Source: an uncultured Ruminococcus sp.
GTDB taxonomy: Bacteria > Bacillota > Clostridia > Oscillospirales > Acutalibacteraceae
Length of the DNA: 64,000 nucleotides
Assembly (NCBI GenBank): GCA_902767845.1
Contig: CACXIV010000010.1
Location: 1 to 64,000 of the forward strand
Reading direction: 5' to 3'
The stretch's first letter is position 1. Every line of letters starts with the position of its first letter. Shown here piece after piece: positions 34,133 through 41,126 of this stretch. Under the pieces are notes generated by a model. It ran no database searches, was not told the DNA's origin, and saw nothing but the letters and a program-made list of their open reading frames with translations. The position numbers and the translations under genes were made by a program.

Positions 34133-35941
34133 TTGTCTAAAAAATATAACGCGGTGGCAAACTCCGAGCAAAGCGTATCGCAAACCTTTGTAAAGGGCGC
34201 CGCCATACTTACCGTCAGCATGGTCATAGTCAAGGTGTTCGGACTTCTTGACAAGGTCATTTTAGCGGATATCTACTCAATGTTCGGCAGCAGCCTCGCC
34301 TCAATGGGCGTGGGACTGTACAACAACGCCTACGAGGTGTTCGTGGTTATTTTCACGGTCGCCACGGGCGGCCTGCCGATCGTCATCTCAAGGCTCATAT
34401 CCCAGAATATGACCCAAAAGCGCTACAAGGACGTAAAGCTGGTGCACAGCATATCGGTTCCGCTGTTCACCATCGTCGGACTTGTATGCATGCTCGCCAT
34501 GCTCGCGGTAAGCTTTCCTTACGCGTTTTATTTCATCAAATCCCCGTATTCGATCTACGCTATGATAGCCCTCGCGCCGGTCATCCTCTTCGGATGCCTG
34601 ACCTCGATCTACCGCGGCTATTTCGAGGGACAGAGAAACATGTTCCCGACCGCCGTTTCCGAGGTTATCGAGGCTGTCGTAAAGCTCGTTTTGGGCGCGC
34701 TGTTCGCATTTCTCATCATGAAATTCGGCATGGAGCACTATCGCGATACGGGCAGCTTTCTGTTCTTCACCTTCAAGGATCATATCGAGGCGGAGAACAC
34801 CATCCTAGCGTTCTCGGTTGCAGGCAATATCTGCGGTATCTCGATCGCGAGCTTCTGCTCCTTTTTGTTCCTTGTGCTCAAGTACAAGATCGGCGGCGAC
34901 GGAATCCCGAGGGAATACCTCGAAAGCTCCGTCGACGCGCTCCAAAAGCGCGAGACCTTCGGCATAATCGTAAGGACAGCCCTGCCGATCGTGGGCGGAG
35001 CGCTCGTAATGAGCATCGGCTCGCTGATCGACGCGGTAATAATCCAGAACGTGCTGTTCAACCTCGCCGGAAGCAACGCTCAGGCGCTGTTTGACCAGTA
35101 TCACGACTATTATCCCAAAGAGGTTTTCTTCGGCGGAAAGGACGTTCCGTTCACGATCCACACAAGGCTCTGGGGCTGCTACGGCTCGTCGCTGACGCTG
35201 ATGCAGCTCGTTACCGCGGTGACTCAGGTGTTCGGCTCAAGCGCCATGCCTAACGTCACCAGCGCCTATACAAAGGGCAACAAGGCGGAGCTGAAGACCT
35301 CGATCGAGACCGTGCTGAAGATGACCATGATGTTCACTCTGCCAATGGCGCTCGGACTGAGCGTGCTCGCTCACCCGATAATGAACTTCATCTACTCAAG
35401 CCCCGATATCATAAATATCGGCGGCAACGTGCTTACCCTAATGGGTATCACCACCATCTTTACCGGTATAATCACGCCCATATGCAGCATGCTAAACGGC
35501 ATCGGCAGGGTAAAGCTCCCCATGCTCCTGTACTCTCTCTGCATGGTGGTCAAGATCGGAACCTCGTGGATATTCGTCAGCATGCCCGATATCAATATCC
35601 AGGGCGCCACGGCAGGTTCGCTGATCTCCTACGCGCTTATCTGCGTGCTGGGAACCTACCTGCTCGTCAGGTATTCAAAGATCGTCCCGAACTTCTTTTC
35701 GACCACGATCAAGCCGCTTGTCGGCGCGCTCGGAAGCTCTTTGGTTGCCTTTTTTGTCAACAGGCTTTGCGAGGGACACATGAATCACAGGCTGTCTACC
35801 GTCATCGCGATAATCGCCGCGGCAGTGATTTATATTGCAATTTTACTAATATTACGCACTTTTTCAGCCCAAGAGGTGAGAATTTTACCAAAAGGTGAAA
35901 AAATCGCAAAAATACTTGAAAAAATGCGGCTGATTGGTTAA
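34133..35941 (+). CDS. MurJ/SpoVB-family lipid flippase
   Basis: This 602-residue polytopic protein of the MATE-like MVF/polysaccharide transporter family has about 14 helices. Family-like segments are FGLLDKVILADIYSMFG, LPIVISRLISQNM, IYRGYFEGQRNM and PICSMLNGIGRVKLPM. It starts at TTG 34133 with AAGGTGAT upstream. Family members move lipid II or other undecaprenyl-linked sugars outward. SpoVB acts in cortex synthesis, and other cortex genes (yabP, yabQ) lie 1.5 kb away. It is longer than typical MurJ, with extra loop sequence near residues 195-220 and 305-345. MurJ versus SpoVB cannot be decided here. Confidence 0.9.
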   Translation: MSKKYNAVANSEQSVSQTFVKGAAILTVSMVIVKVFGLLDKVILADIYSMFGSSLASMGVGLYNNAYEVFVVIFTVATGGLPIVISRLISQNMTQKRYKDVKLVHSISVPLFTIVGLVCMLAMLAVSFPYAFYFIKSPYSIYAMIALAPVILFGCLTSIYRGYFEGQRNMFPTAVSEVIEAVVKLVLGALFAFLIMKFGMEHYRDTGSFLFFTFKDHIEAENTILAFSVAGNICGISIASFCSFLFLVLKYKIGGDGIPREYLESSVDALQKRETFGIIVRTALPIVGGALVMSIGSLIDAVIIQNVLFNLAGSNAQALFDQYHDYYPKEVFFGGKDVPFTIHTRLWGCYGSSLTLMQLVTAVTQVFGSSAMPNVTSAYTKGNKAELKTSIETVLKMTMMFTLPMALGLSVLAHPIMNFIYSSPDIINIGGNVLTLMGITTIFTGIITPICSMLNGIGRVKLPMLLYSLCMVVKIGTSWIFVSMPDINIQGATAGSLISYALICVLGTYLLVRYSKIVPNFFSTTIKPLVGALGSSLVAFFVNRLCEGHMNHRLSTVIAIIAAAVIYIAILLILRTFSAQEVRILPKGEKIAKILEKMRLIG

Positions 35942-35991
35942 AATAGTATATCGTGGGCTGCATAAAGAGCCCCGTAACCGGAGATGTGATT

Positions 35992-36798
35992 ATGGATCTG
36001 CTGAACAAGGAAAAATATGATTTTGACGACCTTATCGAGATCGTCAGGATACTGCGCGCCCCCGGCGGATGTCCGTGGGACAGGGCGCAGACGCACAGCT
36101 CCATCCGCTCCAATTTTATCGAGGAGACCTACGAGGCTGTCGAGGCGATCGACACCGGCGACAAAGAGCTGCTCAAGGAGGAACTCGGAGACGTGCTTCT
36201 CCAGGTGGCGCTTCACGCTGAGATGGAGCGCGAGGCGAACAGCTTTGATATCGGCGATATCTGCGACGGTATCTGCAAAAAGCTGATCGTTCGCCATCCG
36301 CATGTGTTCGGTGACAAAAGCGCCGACAACGCCGACCAGGCTCTCACCAACTGGGACGCAGTCAAAATGCAGACAAAATCCCAGACAACGCAGACGCAGG
36401 CAATGCAAAGCGTATCAAAAGCCCTTCCGTCGCTCATGAGGGCGGAGAAGATCCAGAAAAAGGCGGCAAAGGTCGGCTTTGACTGGGACAAAGCGGAAGG
36501 CGCGCTTGAAAGCCTGACTCAGGAGTGTCTGGAGCTCGAAGCCGCGGTAAAGAGCGGCGACTCCGGCAATCAGTACGAGGAGCTCGGCGACGTGCTGTTT
36601 TCAGCGGTCAACGTCTCGCGGTTTCTCGGGATCGACAGCGAAAAAGCTCTCTACGACGCCTGCGACAAATTCATAAACCGCTTTTCAGGGGTCGAAGCCC
36701 TCGCCTCAGAGCGCGGTATCGACATGAAAACGGCTTCAATCGAGCAACTTAATTCCCTTTGGGATGAAGTTAAAAAATATAATTACGGAGGAAAATAA
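35992..36798 (+). CDS. mazG: Nucleoside triphosphate pyrophosphohydrolase MazG
   Basis: The product has 268 residues from ATG 35992 (CGGAGATGTG upstream; the longer frame adds 13 residues without a site). Two MazG domains are visible: the first with LRAPGGCPWDRAQTHSSI and EETYEAVEAID...EELGDVLLQV, the second with ECLELEAAV...EELGDVLFSAVNV. It hydrolyses non-canonical or damaged NTPs to NMP and pyrophosphate and can modulate (p)ppGpp responses. The HU gene follows at once. Confidence 0.95.
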   Translation: MDLLNKEKYDFDDLIEIVRILRAPGGCPWDRAQTHSSIRSNFIEETYEAVEAIDTGDKELLKEELGDVLLQVALHAEMEREANSFDIGDICDGICKKLIVRHPHVFGDKSADNADQALTNWDAVKMQTKSQTTQTQAMQSVSKALPSLMRAEKIQKKAAKVGFDWDKAEGALESLTQECLELEAAVKSGDSGNQYEELGDVLFSAVNVSRFLGIDSEKALYDACDKFINRFSGVEALASERGIDMKTASIEQLNSLWDEVKKYNYGGK

Positions 36799-36799
36799 G

Positions 36800-37075
36800 A
36801 TGAAAAAAACAGAACTCATCGCCGCTGTTGCTGAGCAGAGCGGTCTTTCAAAGAAAGACGCCGAGAAGGCTCTTTCCGCTACACTTGATACTATCATTAA
36901 GGCAGTTGCCGAGGGCGACAAGATCCAGCTTACAGGCTTCGGCACCTTTGAGCAGCGTCAGAGAAACGCGAGAACAGGCGTAGATCCCAGAACAGGCAAC
37001 TCCATCGAGATCCCCGCTTCAAAGGTTCCCGCTTTCAAGGCAGGCAAGGCTTTCAAGGATATCGTAAACAAGTAA
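36800..37075 (+). CDS. hup: HU-family DNA-binding protein
   Basis: The product has 91 residues from ATG 36800 with ACGGAGGAAAATAAG upstream; the longer frame runs into mazG. It has the classic HU layout: MKKTELIAAVAEQSGLSKKD, the TGFGTFEQRQRNAR turn, the DNA-wrapping arm GVDPRTGNSIEIPASKVPAFKAGK and a short C-terminal helix. It bends and compacts DNA. The mazG-HU-rqcP-yabP-yabQ-divIC-S1 order is the conserved Firmicute sporulation/division block. Confidence 0.97.
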   Translation: MKKTELIAAVAEQSGLSKKDAEKALSATLDTIIKAVAEGDKIQLTGFGTFEQRQRNARTGVDPRTGNSIEIPASKVPAFKAGKAFKDIVNK

Positions 37076-37089
37076 TTTTATTTACATTA

Positions 37090-37120
37090 CGGACTGTCTC
37101 TTTCGGGGCAGTCCGCTGTA
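37090..37120 (+). terminator. Probable terminator after hup
   Basis: CGGACTG (37090-37096) pairs with CAGTCCG (37109-37115). The following T run (TTTT) is offset by about five bases, so it is only moderately convincing. Confidence 0.5.
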
Positions 37121-37135
37121 TTTTAAGGATTTATC

Positions 37136-37378
37136 ATGAGACTCGACAAGTATTTAAAAGTTTCGCGCCTTATTAAGCGCAGAACGGTCGCGAACGAGGC
37201 TTGCGACGCCGGAAGGGTCGTTGTCAACGGCAAGCAGGCGCGCGCCTCTTACGACGTAAAACAGGGCGATATAATCGAGATCACCCTCGGCGCCCGAGCG
37301 GTAAAGGTGAGGGTGACAGAGGTAAAAGAGGTCGTCCGCAAGGAGGACGCCGCGGCTATGTACGAGGCGGTCGTCTGA
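37136..37378 (+). CDS. rqcP: S4-domain ribosome quality-control protein RqcP (YabO)
   Basis: The product has 80 residues and consists of one S4 domain (MRLDKYLKVSRLIKRRTVANEACDAGRVVVNGKQARASYDVKQGDIIEI). RqcP works with RqcH on stalled 50S subunits to add C-terminal alanine tails. The location between HU and yabP is the usual one. The short gap to yabP holds a promoter and hairpin that seem to separate the vegetative rqcP message from the sporulation genes. Confidence 0.93.
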   Translation: MRLDKYLKVSRLIKRRTVANEACDAGRVVVNGKQARASYDVKQGDIIEITLGARAVKVRVTEVKEVVRKEDAAAMYEAVV

Positions 37379-37383
37379 CAATA

Positions 37384-37412
37384 GAATATTTTTTATCATG
37401 CCTCCGTATATT
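37384..37412 (+). promoter_or_regulatory. Sigma-E promoter of yabP embedded in a hairpin
   Basis: GAATATT at 37384-37390 is an exact kmATATT -35. After 14 bases, CGTATATT at 37405-37412 fits the sigma-E -10 (CATACAnT) at most positions. The -10 is the 5' arm of the hairpin at 37401-37434, so the predicted start, about 37418-37420, falls inside its loop. Confidence 0.6.
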
Positions 37413-37440
37413 TTAAGGAAAGAATATACGGAGGTTTTTT
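37401..37440 (+). terminator. Perfect 12-bp hairpin plus T6, covering the yabP ribosome site
   Basis: CCTCCGTATATT (37401-37412) pairs perfectly with AATATACGGAGG (37423-37434). The loop is ten bases and six T follow. The GGAGG in the 3' arm is the only ribosome site for yabP (ATG 37443). In read-through messages from rqcP the hairpin would terminate transcription and hide the site. Confidence 0.8.
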
Positions 37441-37442
37441 AT

Positions 37443-37712
37443 ATGGCGGAATTTACAGGATCAAAAAAGCACACCCTTATGCTCGACGACCGCTCGAGGC
37501 TGGTGATAACGGGAGCCGAGGACGTAAACGGCTTCAACGAGGAGACCGTGTCGGTCAAAACGGCGGACGGCGCCCTTGTAGTCAGGGGCAGCGGCCTGCA
37601 TATCGGCAAGCTCAACCTCGAGACCGGCGACGTTGTGATCGACGGCAGGATCAACGCCCTGCAGTACGTCGGCGGCGCGTCAAAATCAAAGCTTTCAAGG
37701 CTGTTCAGGTAA
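37443..37712 (+). CDS. yabP: Sporulation protein YabP
   Basis: The product has 89 residues from ATG 37443. It is a small beta-rich YabP/YqfC-family protein (HTLMLDDRSRLVITGAEDVNGFNEETV, LNLETGDVVIDGRINALQY). YabP is needed for spore cortex formation in Bacillus and is made under sigma-E in the mother cell. It is followed four bases later by yabQ. The longer frame upstream crosses the promoter hairpin and is rejected. Confidence 0.93.
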   Translation: MAEFTGSKKHTLMLDDRSRLVITGAEDVNGFNEETVSVKTADGALVVRGSGLHIGKLNLETGDVVIDGRINALQYVGGASKSKLSRLFR

Positions 37713-37716
37713 GCGT

Positions 37717-38241
37717 ATGGAGCTCGATTTCGCAAGGCAGTCCGCCGCTTTTTTGTACTCGATACCGCTCGGAGCCGCTCTGGGGATCGTCTACGGCGCG
37801 CTAAAGCTGATTCGCTCGGCGTTCACGCCGAAAAAGGGCGCGGTGATCGCCCTCGATATCGCCTACATGCTGTTTTGCTCGCTGTGCGTGTTTTATTTTT
37901 CGCTCGGATATCTCGACGGATACGTCAGGGTTTACGTGATACTCGGCGCGCTGATCGGCTTTTTTATATACAGACTGACCCTCGGAGGCGTTCTGCAGCG
38001 AATACTTGATCCCATAATTTCTTTTTTGAAGCGGATAATTGGGGCAATTTTGACAAAAATAAAAATAATTGCAAAAAAGCTATTGAAAAACGGTTGTGAT
38101 ATATTGTATAATGTAGGTGGTAGAATAGTATTGTTAATGAGTGCGAATCTATATATTGGGAAAAAAAGTGATAAATATGGCAAAAAAAGTAAAGGAAAAG
38201 GATCCGCGGGAGCTGACGGACGAGCCGAAGATCGTTCTTGA
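37717..38241 (+). CDS. yabQ: Spore cortex biosynthesis protein YabQ
   Basis: The product has 174 residues, with about three to four N-terminal membrane helices (FLYSIPLGAALGIVYGALKLI, AYMLFCSLCVFYFSLGYL, YVILGALIGFFIYRLTLGG). A basic, AT-rich-coded tail follows. YabQ localises to the outer forespore membrane and is required for the cortex. Its last 65 bases overlap the divIC start in another frame, and a vegetative promoter for divIC lies within its coding region. Confidence 0.88.
   Translation: MELDFARQSAAFLYSIPLGAALGIVYGALKLIRSAFTPKKGAVIALDIAYMLFCSLCVFYFSLGYLDGYVRVYVILGALIGFFIYRLTLGGVLQRILDPIISFLKRIIGAILTKIKIIAKKLLKNGCDILYNVGGRIVLLMSANLYIGKKSDKYGKKSKGKGSAGADGRAEDRS
38083..38112 (+). promoter_or_regulatory. 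Sigma-A promoter for divIC inside yabQ
   Basis: TTGAAA at 38083-38088 and TATAAT at 38107-38112 are 18 bases apart. The local sequence is AT-rich within a GC-rich gene, as expected for a promoter under selection inside coding DNA. It would let the division gene be made without sporulation. Confidence 0.7.
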
Positions 38242-38566
38242 CTCGGACGGACCCAAGGAAGTCAAGCCTGTCAAAAAGAGGCGCAAAAAAAGGTATCTTT
38301 TGCTTTACCTCGCGGCGATCGGCTTCGCGTTCTACGCGGTGATAACCATTATCAACCAAAACGTGCAGATCGCTCAGAAAAAGGCTGAGCTTAGCGAGCT
38401 CCAGCAGGAGATAAACGTTGTTGAGATCCAGTCTCAGTATCTCGAAAAGGTGCGCGGCTATACGGGCGAGCAGCTTTCGGATTACATAGAAAAAATCGCC
38501 AAGGAGGATCTTGGCTATGTCGGCGAGGGAGAGAGAATATTCATCAACGTCGCCGGCGAACAATAG
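38177..38566 (+). CDS. divIC: DivIC/FtsB-type septum formation initiator
   Basis: The product has 129 residues from ATG 38177 (no strong ribosome site; an upstream in-frame GTG at 38141 is a possible alternative). It has a basic cytoplasmic N-terminus, one membrane helix near residues 38-60 (YLLLYLAAIGFAFYAVITII) and a coiled coil (QIAQKKAELSELQQEINVVE). The extracytoplasmic tail contains AKEDLGYVGEGERIF. It is part of the FtsL-DivIC-DivIB division complex. Confidence 0.88.
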   Translation: MAKKVKEKDPRELTDEPKIVLDSDGPKEVKPVKKRRKKRYLLLYLAAIGFAFYAVITIINQNVQIAQKKAELSELQQEINVVEIQSQYLEKVRGYTGEQLSDYIEKIAKEDLGYVGEGERIFINVAGEQ

Positions 38567-38618
38567 GGCAGAAAGGTTAAAGGCTAACCTCGGTTAGCGC
38601 AAGGGGTACAATTTATTT

Positions 38619-39101
38619 ATGGCACTTGAAGTCGGAATGATTTTGGAAGGCAAGGTTTCGGGAGTAACAAAATTCGGCGCGTTCGTCGACCTTCCCGATT
38701 CAAAAACAGGCATGGTACATATTTCGGAGGTAGCGCCGACGTTTATCAGCGAAATATCCGATTACGTCAAGGTCGGGCAGACCGTCAGCGTAAAGATACT
38801 CGCCGTGGATAACGGCAAGATAAAGCTGTCTATGAAGCAGGCGCTCCCAAAGGAGCAGCAAAAGCGAGCCAAGCCTTCTAACAAAAAGAGCGAACGCCCT
38901 AAAAGAGAGCCTTACAAGCCCGCTCCGCCGGTTACTTCACCGGGGAATTTTGAGTGGCAGAGCAGCCGCAAAAGCGCTCCGTCTACCTTTGAGGACATGA
39001 TGTCGAGGTTCAAGCAGACAAGCGAGGACAAGATGTCCGACCTTAAACGCGGAGAAAGCAGGGGCTACAGCCGCCGCGGAAACGGAAACGGCAGAAGATG
39101 A
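38619..39101 (+). CDS. S1 RNA-binding domain protein (YabR-like)
   Basis: The product has 160 residues. One S1 domain occupies residues 1-75 (LEVGMILEGKVSGVTKFGAFVDL, GMVHISEVA, VKVGQTVSVKILAVDNGKIKLSMKQA). The tail is low-complexity, basic and Pro/Arg/Ser-rich, ending in GYSRRGNGNGRR, and probably binds RNA. It follows divIC as in Bacillus yabR. A short hairpin (GCTAAC/GTTAGC, 38583-38598) is in the gap. The gap to hpf (39102-39223) contains only a small GC hairpin (39119-39136). Confidence 0.88.
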   Translation: MALEVGMILEGKVSGVTKFGAFVDLPDSKTGMVHISEVAPTFISEISDYVKVGQTVSVKILAVDNGKIKLSMKQALPKEQQKRAKPSNKKSERPKREPYKPAPPVTSPGNFEWQSSRKSAPSTFEDMMSRFKQTSEDKMSDLKRGESRGYSRRGNGNGRR

Positions 39102-39223
39102 TCCGAGCCGTTTAATCAGCCGCGTTATATCGCGGCGCACAATACATTTCCCCGTTCGGGAACGCTTGTTTTTCGGCGCAAAACCGAGCCGGGGAGCGAT
39201 CAAAAAGCAGGGAGGCAATTTTT

Positions 39224-39760
39224 ATGAAGATCACCTACACAGCAAGAAAAGTTAACCTCAGGGATAATTTCAAGGAAAGAGTGGAGAAAAAGCTCGCGAA
39301 ATTCAAAAAGCTCTTTTCGGAGGACGCTGCCGCGAATGTCGTTGTCACCCTTGAAAAGAACCGCCAGACAGTAGAGATCACGATCCGCGATCACTCGATG
39401 GTATACCGCGCCGAGAGCACTATGCCCGAGATGAACGACGCGCTCGACCGCGATATCGAGATACTCAAGCGCCAGATCCGCAAGAACAAAACAAAGCTTG
39501 AAAAGCGCATCAAGTCCGGCAATATCGAGACTATCATAGCCGATCTTCCCGCCGGGGACGAGCCCGAGGAAGAGGTTTACAATGTCGTCCGCAAAAAGCA
39601 GGTGCTCGTCAAGCCCGTTACGGTCGACGAGGCTATCCTCGAGATGAATATGGTCAACCACGATTTTTACATGTTTGTCAACGCCGAGACCTCGGAGGTC
39701 AACGTTGTCTACAAGCGCGCCGACGGAAACTACGGCCTGCTTGAGCCCACAAACGACTGA
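39224..39760 (+). CDS. hpf: Long-form ribosome hibernation promoting factor
   Basis: The product has 178 residues. The N-terminal HPF/RaiA domain has KITYTARKVNLRDNFKERVEKKLAKFKKLF. The C-terminal dimerisation domain has VVRKKQVLVKPVTVDEAILEMNMVNHDFYMFVNAET and VVYKRADGNYGLLEP. The long form dimerises 70S ribosomes into 100S particles in stationary phase. It starts at ATG 39224 behind GCAGGGAGGCAA. Confidence 0.96.
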   Translation: MKITYTARKVNLRDNFKERVEKKLAKFKKLFSEDAAANVVVTLEKNRQTVEITIRDHSMVYRAESTMPEMNDALDRDIEILKRQIRKNKTKLEKRIKSGNIETIIADLPAGDEPEEEVYNVVRKKQVLVKPVTVDEAILEMNMVNHDFYMFVNAETSEVNVVYKRADGNYGLLEPTND

Positions 39761-39802
39761 TGATACAAACGGGGGCTGTCGCATTAAGCCAAAAACTACC
39801 AC

Positions 39803-39870
39803 TGTCATTCCGAGCGTAGCCGAGGAATCTCCTCAATTCTGCTGACTTTTGGAGATTTCTCCACGCGCTT
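39803..39870. repeat. TGTCATTCCGAGCG...GGAGATTTCTCCACGCG element
   Basis: It begins TGTCATTCCGAGCG, contains GAGGAATCTCCTC and ends GGAGATTTCTCCACGCGCTTC. The last part is the reverse complement of the element at 26-65 and 479-518. It abuts, and appears to have replaced, the 5' codons of the next gene: recognisable RNA methyltransferase codons begin at about 39871. Confidence 0.75.
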
Positions 39871-39915
39871 CTTAAATTTCTCGGATTAAAAAACGTCCGC
39901 GCCGAAAACGGCAGG

Positions 39916-40926
39916 GTGCTGTTCGACGGCGGCTATCCCGACCTCGCGAGGGCAAGCATAAATTCGCGCTACGCCGAGCGGATCCAGATCCTGCTCGCGG
40001 AGTTCGAGGCGCGCACCTTCGACGAGCTTTTTGAGAACGTCAAGGCGATCGAGTGGGAGAGGTTCATCGGTATCTCCGACGCATTTCCGGTAAAGGGAAG
40101 CTGCGTCAGCTCTCAGCTTATGAGCATGCCCGACTGCCAGAAGATAATCAAAAAGGCGGCGGTCGACCGCCTGTCGCAAAAATACATGCTGTCGTGGTTC
40201 GAGGAGACGGGACCCGTCCGCCAGATTCAGTTTTTGATATTGAAGGACAAGGTCAGCATAATGCTCGACACCTCGGGCGCTGGGCTTCACAAAAGGGGCT
40301 ACAGAGCCGAGGCGAACGACGCTCCGCTTAAAGAGACCCTTGCCGCGGCCATGGCGGAGCTCGCCATGGTCAGACCGAATCACTTTGTCGTCGATCCCAT
40401 GTGCGGCAGCGGCACCATACTGATCGAGGCGGCCATGAAGGCGCTCAGGATCGCTCCGGGTCTGAACCGCTGCTTTGCCTGCGAAAAATGGAGCTGCGTG
40501 CCCGAAGGCGTGTTTGATGAGGAAAGGGAGCTCGCGCGCTCAAGAATAAACCGCGACTGCTCGTTTAGAGCCGAGGGCTTTGATATCGACGAAAGCGCGC
40601 TTATAACGGCGTGCAAAAACGCCGGGATCGCCGGAGTCGGCGACAGGATCACCTTTACCCGCCGCGATATCAGGGACTACGTTCCGCCCGAGGGCTACGC
40701 GACGCTCATCACAAATCCGCCCTACGGCGAAAGGATGCTCAGCGTGTCCGAGGCGGAAAGGCTGTACGCCGTGATGGGTGAAAAATTTGTCCGCGAGCGC
40801 GGCAAAAGCTACACCGTGATCACTCCCGACGACGACTTTGAAGCGGTGTTCGGCAGGAAGGCAGACAAGCGCCGAAAGGTCTACAACGGCATGCTGAAAT
40901 GCCAGATATACATGTATTTTAAGTGA
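39916..40926 (+). CDS. RlmL/YpsC-type RNA methyltransferase, 5' end lost to a repeat
   Basis: From the first possible start (GTG 39916) there are 336 residues. The THUMP and methyltransferase core is intact: DPMCGSGTILIEAA for SAM binding and ITNPPYGERM as catalytic motif. The C-terminus is complete. Family-like codons continue upstream to about 39871 (KFLGLKNVRAENGR), then give way to the repeat element. A TAG at 39817 closes the frame, and there is no start codon between it and GTG 39916. The normal first 15-20 residues are therefore missing and GTG 39916 has a poor ribosome site. The protein may be made at low level in truncated form, or the gene may be decaying. Confidence 0.75.
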   Translation: MLFDGGYPDLARASINSRYAERIQILLAEFEARTFDELFENVKAIEWERFIGISDAFPVKGSCVSSQLMSMPDCQKIIKKAAVDRLSQKYMLSWFEETGPVRQIQFLILKDKVSIMLDTSGAGLHKRGYRAEANDAPLKETLAAAMAELAMVRPNHFVVDPMCGSGTILIEAAMKALRIAPGLNRCFACEKWSCVPEGVFDEERELARSRINRDCSFRAEGFDIDESALITACKNAGIAGVGDRITFTRRDIRDYVPPEGYATLITNPPYGERMLSVSEAERLYAVMGEKFVRERGKSYTVITPDDDFEAVFGRKADKRRKVYNGMLKCQIYMYFK

Positions 40927-40931
40927 GTCAT

Positions 40932-40975
40932 ACGCCTGACAAAAAACGGTTCTATCCGTTTGTGTTAGGCGTTTT
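40932..40975 (+). terminator. Intrinsic terminator after the methyltransferase
   Basis: ACGCCTGACA (40932-40941) pairs with TGTTAGGCGT (40963-40972), and an inner AAACGG/CCGTTT stem stacks on it. TTTT follows. Confidence 0.85.
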
Positions 40976-41048
40976 ATCTATATATGAATCATCCGAAATA
41001 AAAGCTTTAAGTAAATTGTCAATTTTTCTTAAAAATACGTGATTAAAC

Positions 41049-41076
41049 TTGACTTTGATCTTATTTTTATTATAAT
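41049..41076 (+). promoter_or_regulatory. Sigma-A promoter of the dlt-like operon
   Basis: TTGACT at 41049-41054 and TATAAT at 41071-41076 are 16 bases apart, in an AT-rich gap after the preceding terminator. Confidence 0.8.
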
Positions 41077-41126
41077 TGTAGGTGAATAATTACAGTGATA
41101 AACCATGCTTTGATACAAGGTGAATT

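Noticed and set aside
36778..36783. TATAAT as promoter of the HU gene
   Set aside because: No -35 at the right distance, and a start about seven bases downstream would remove or crowd the HU ribosome site.
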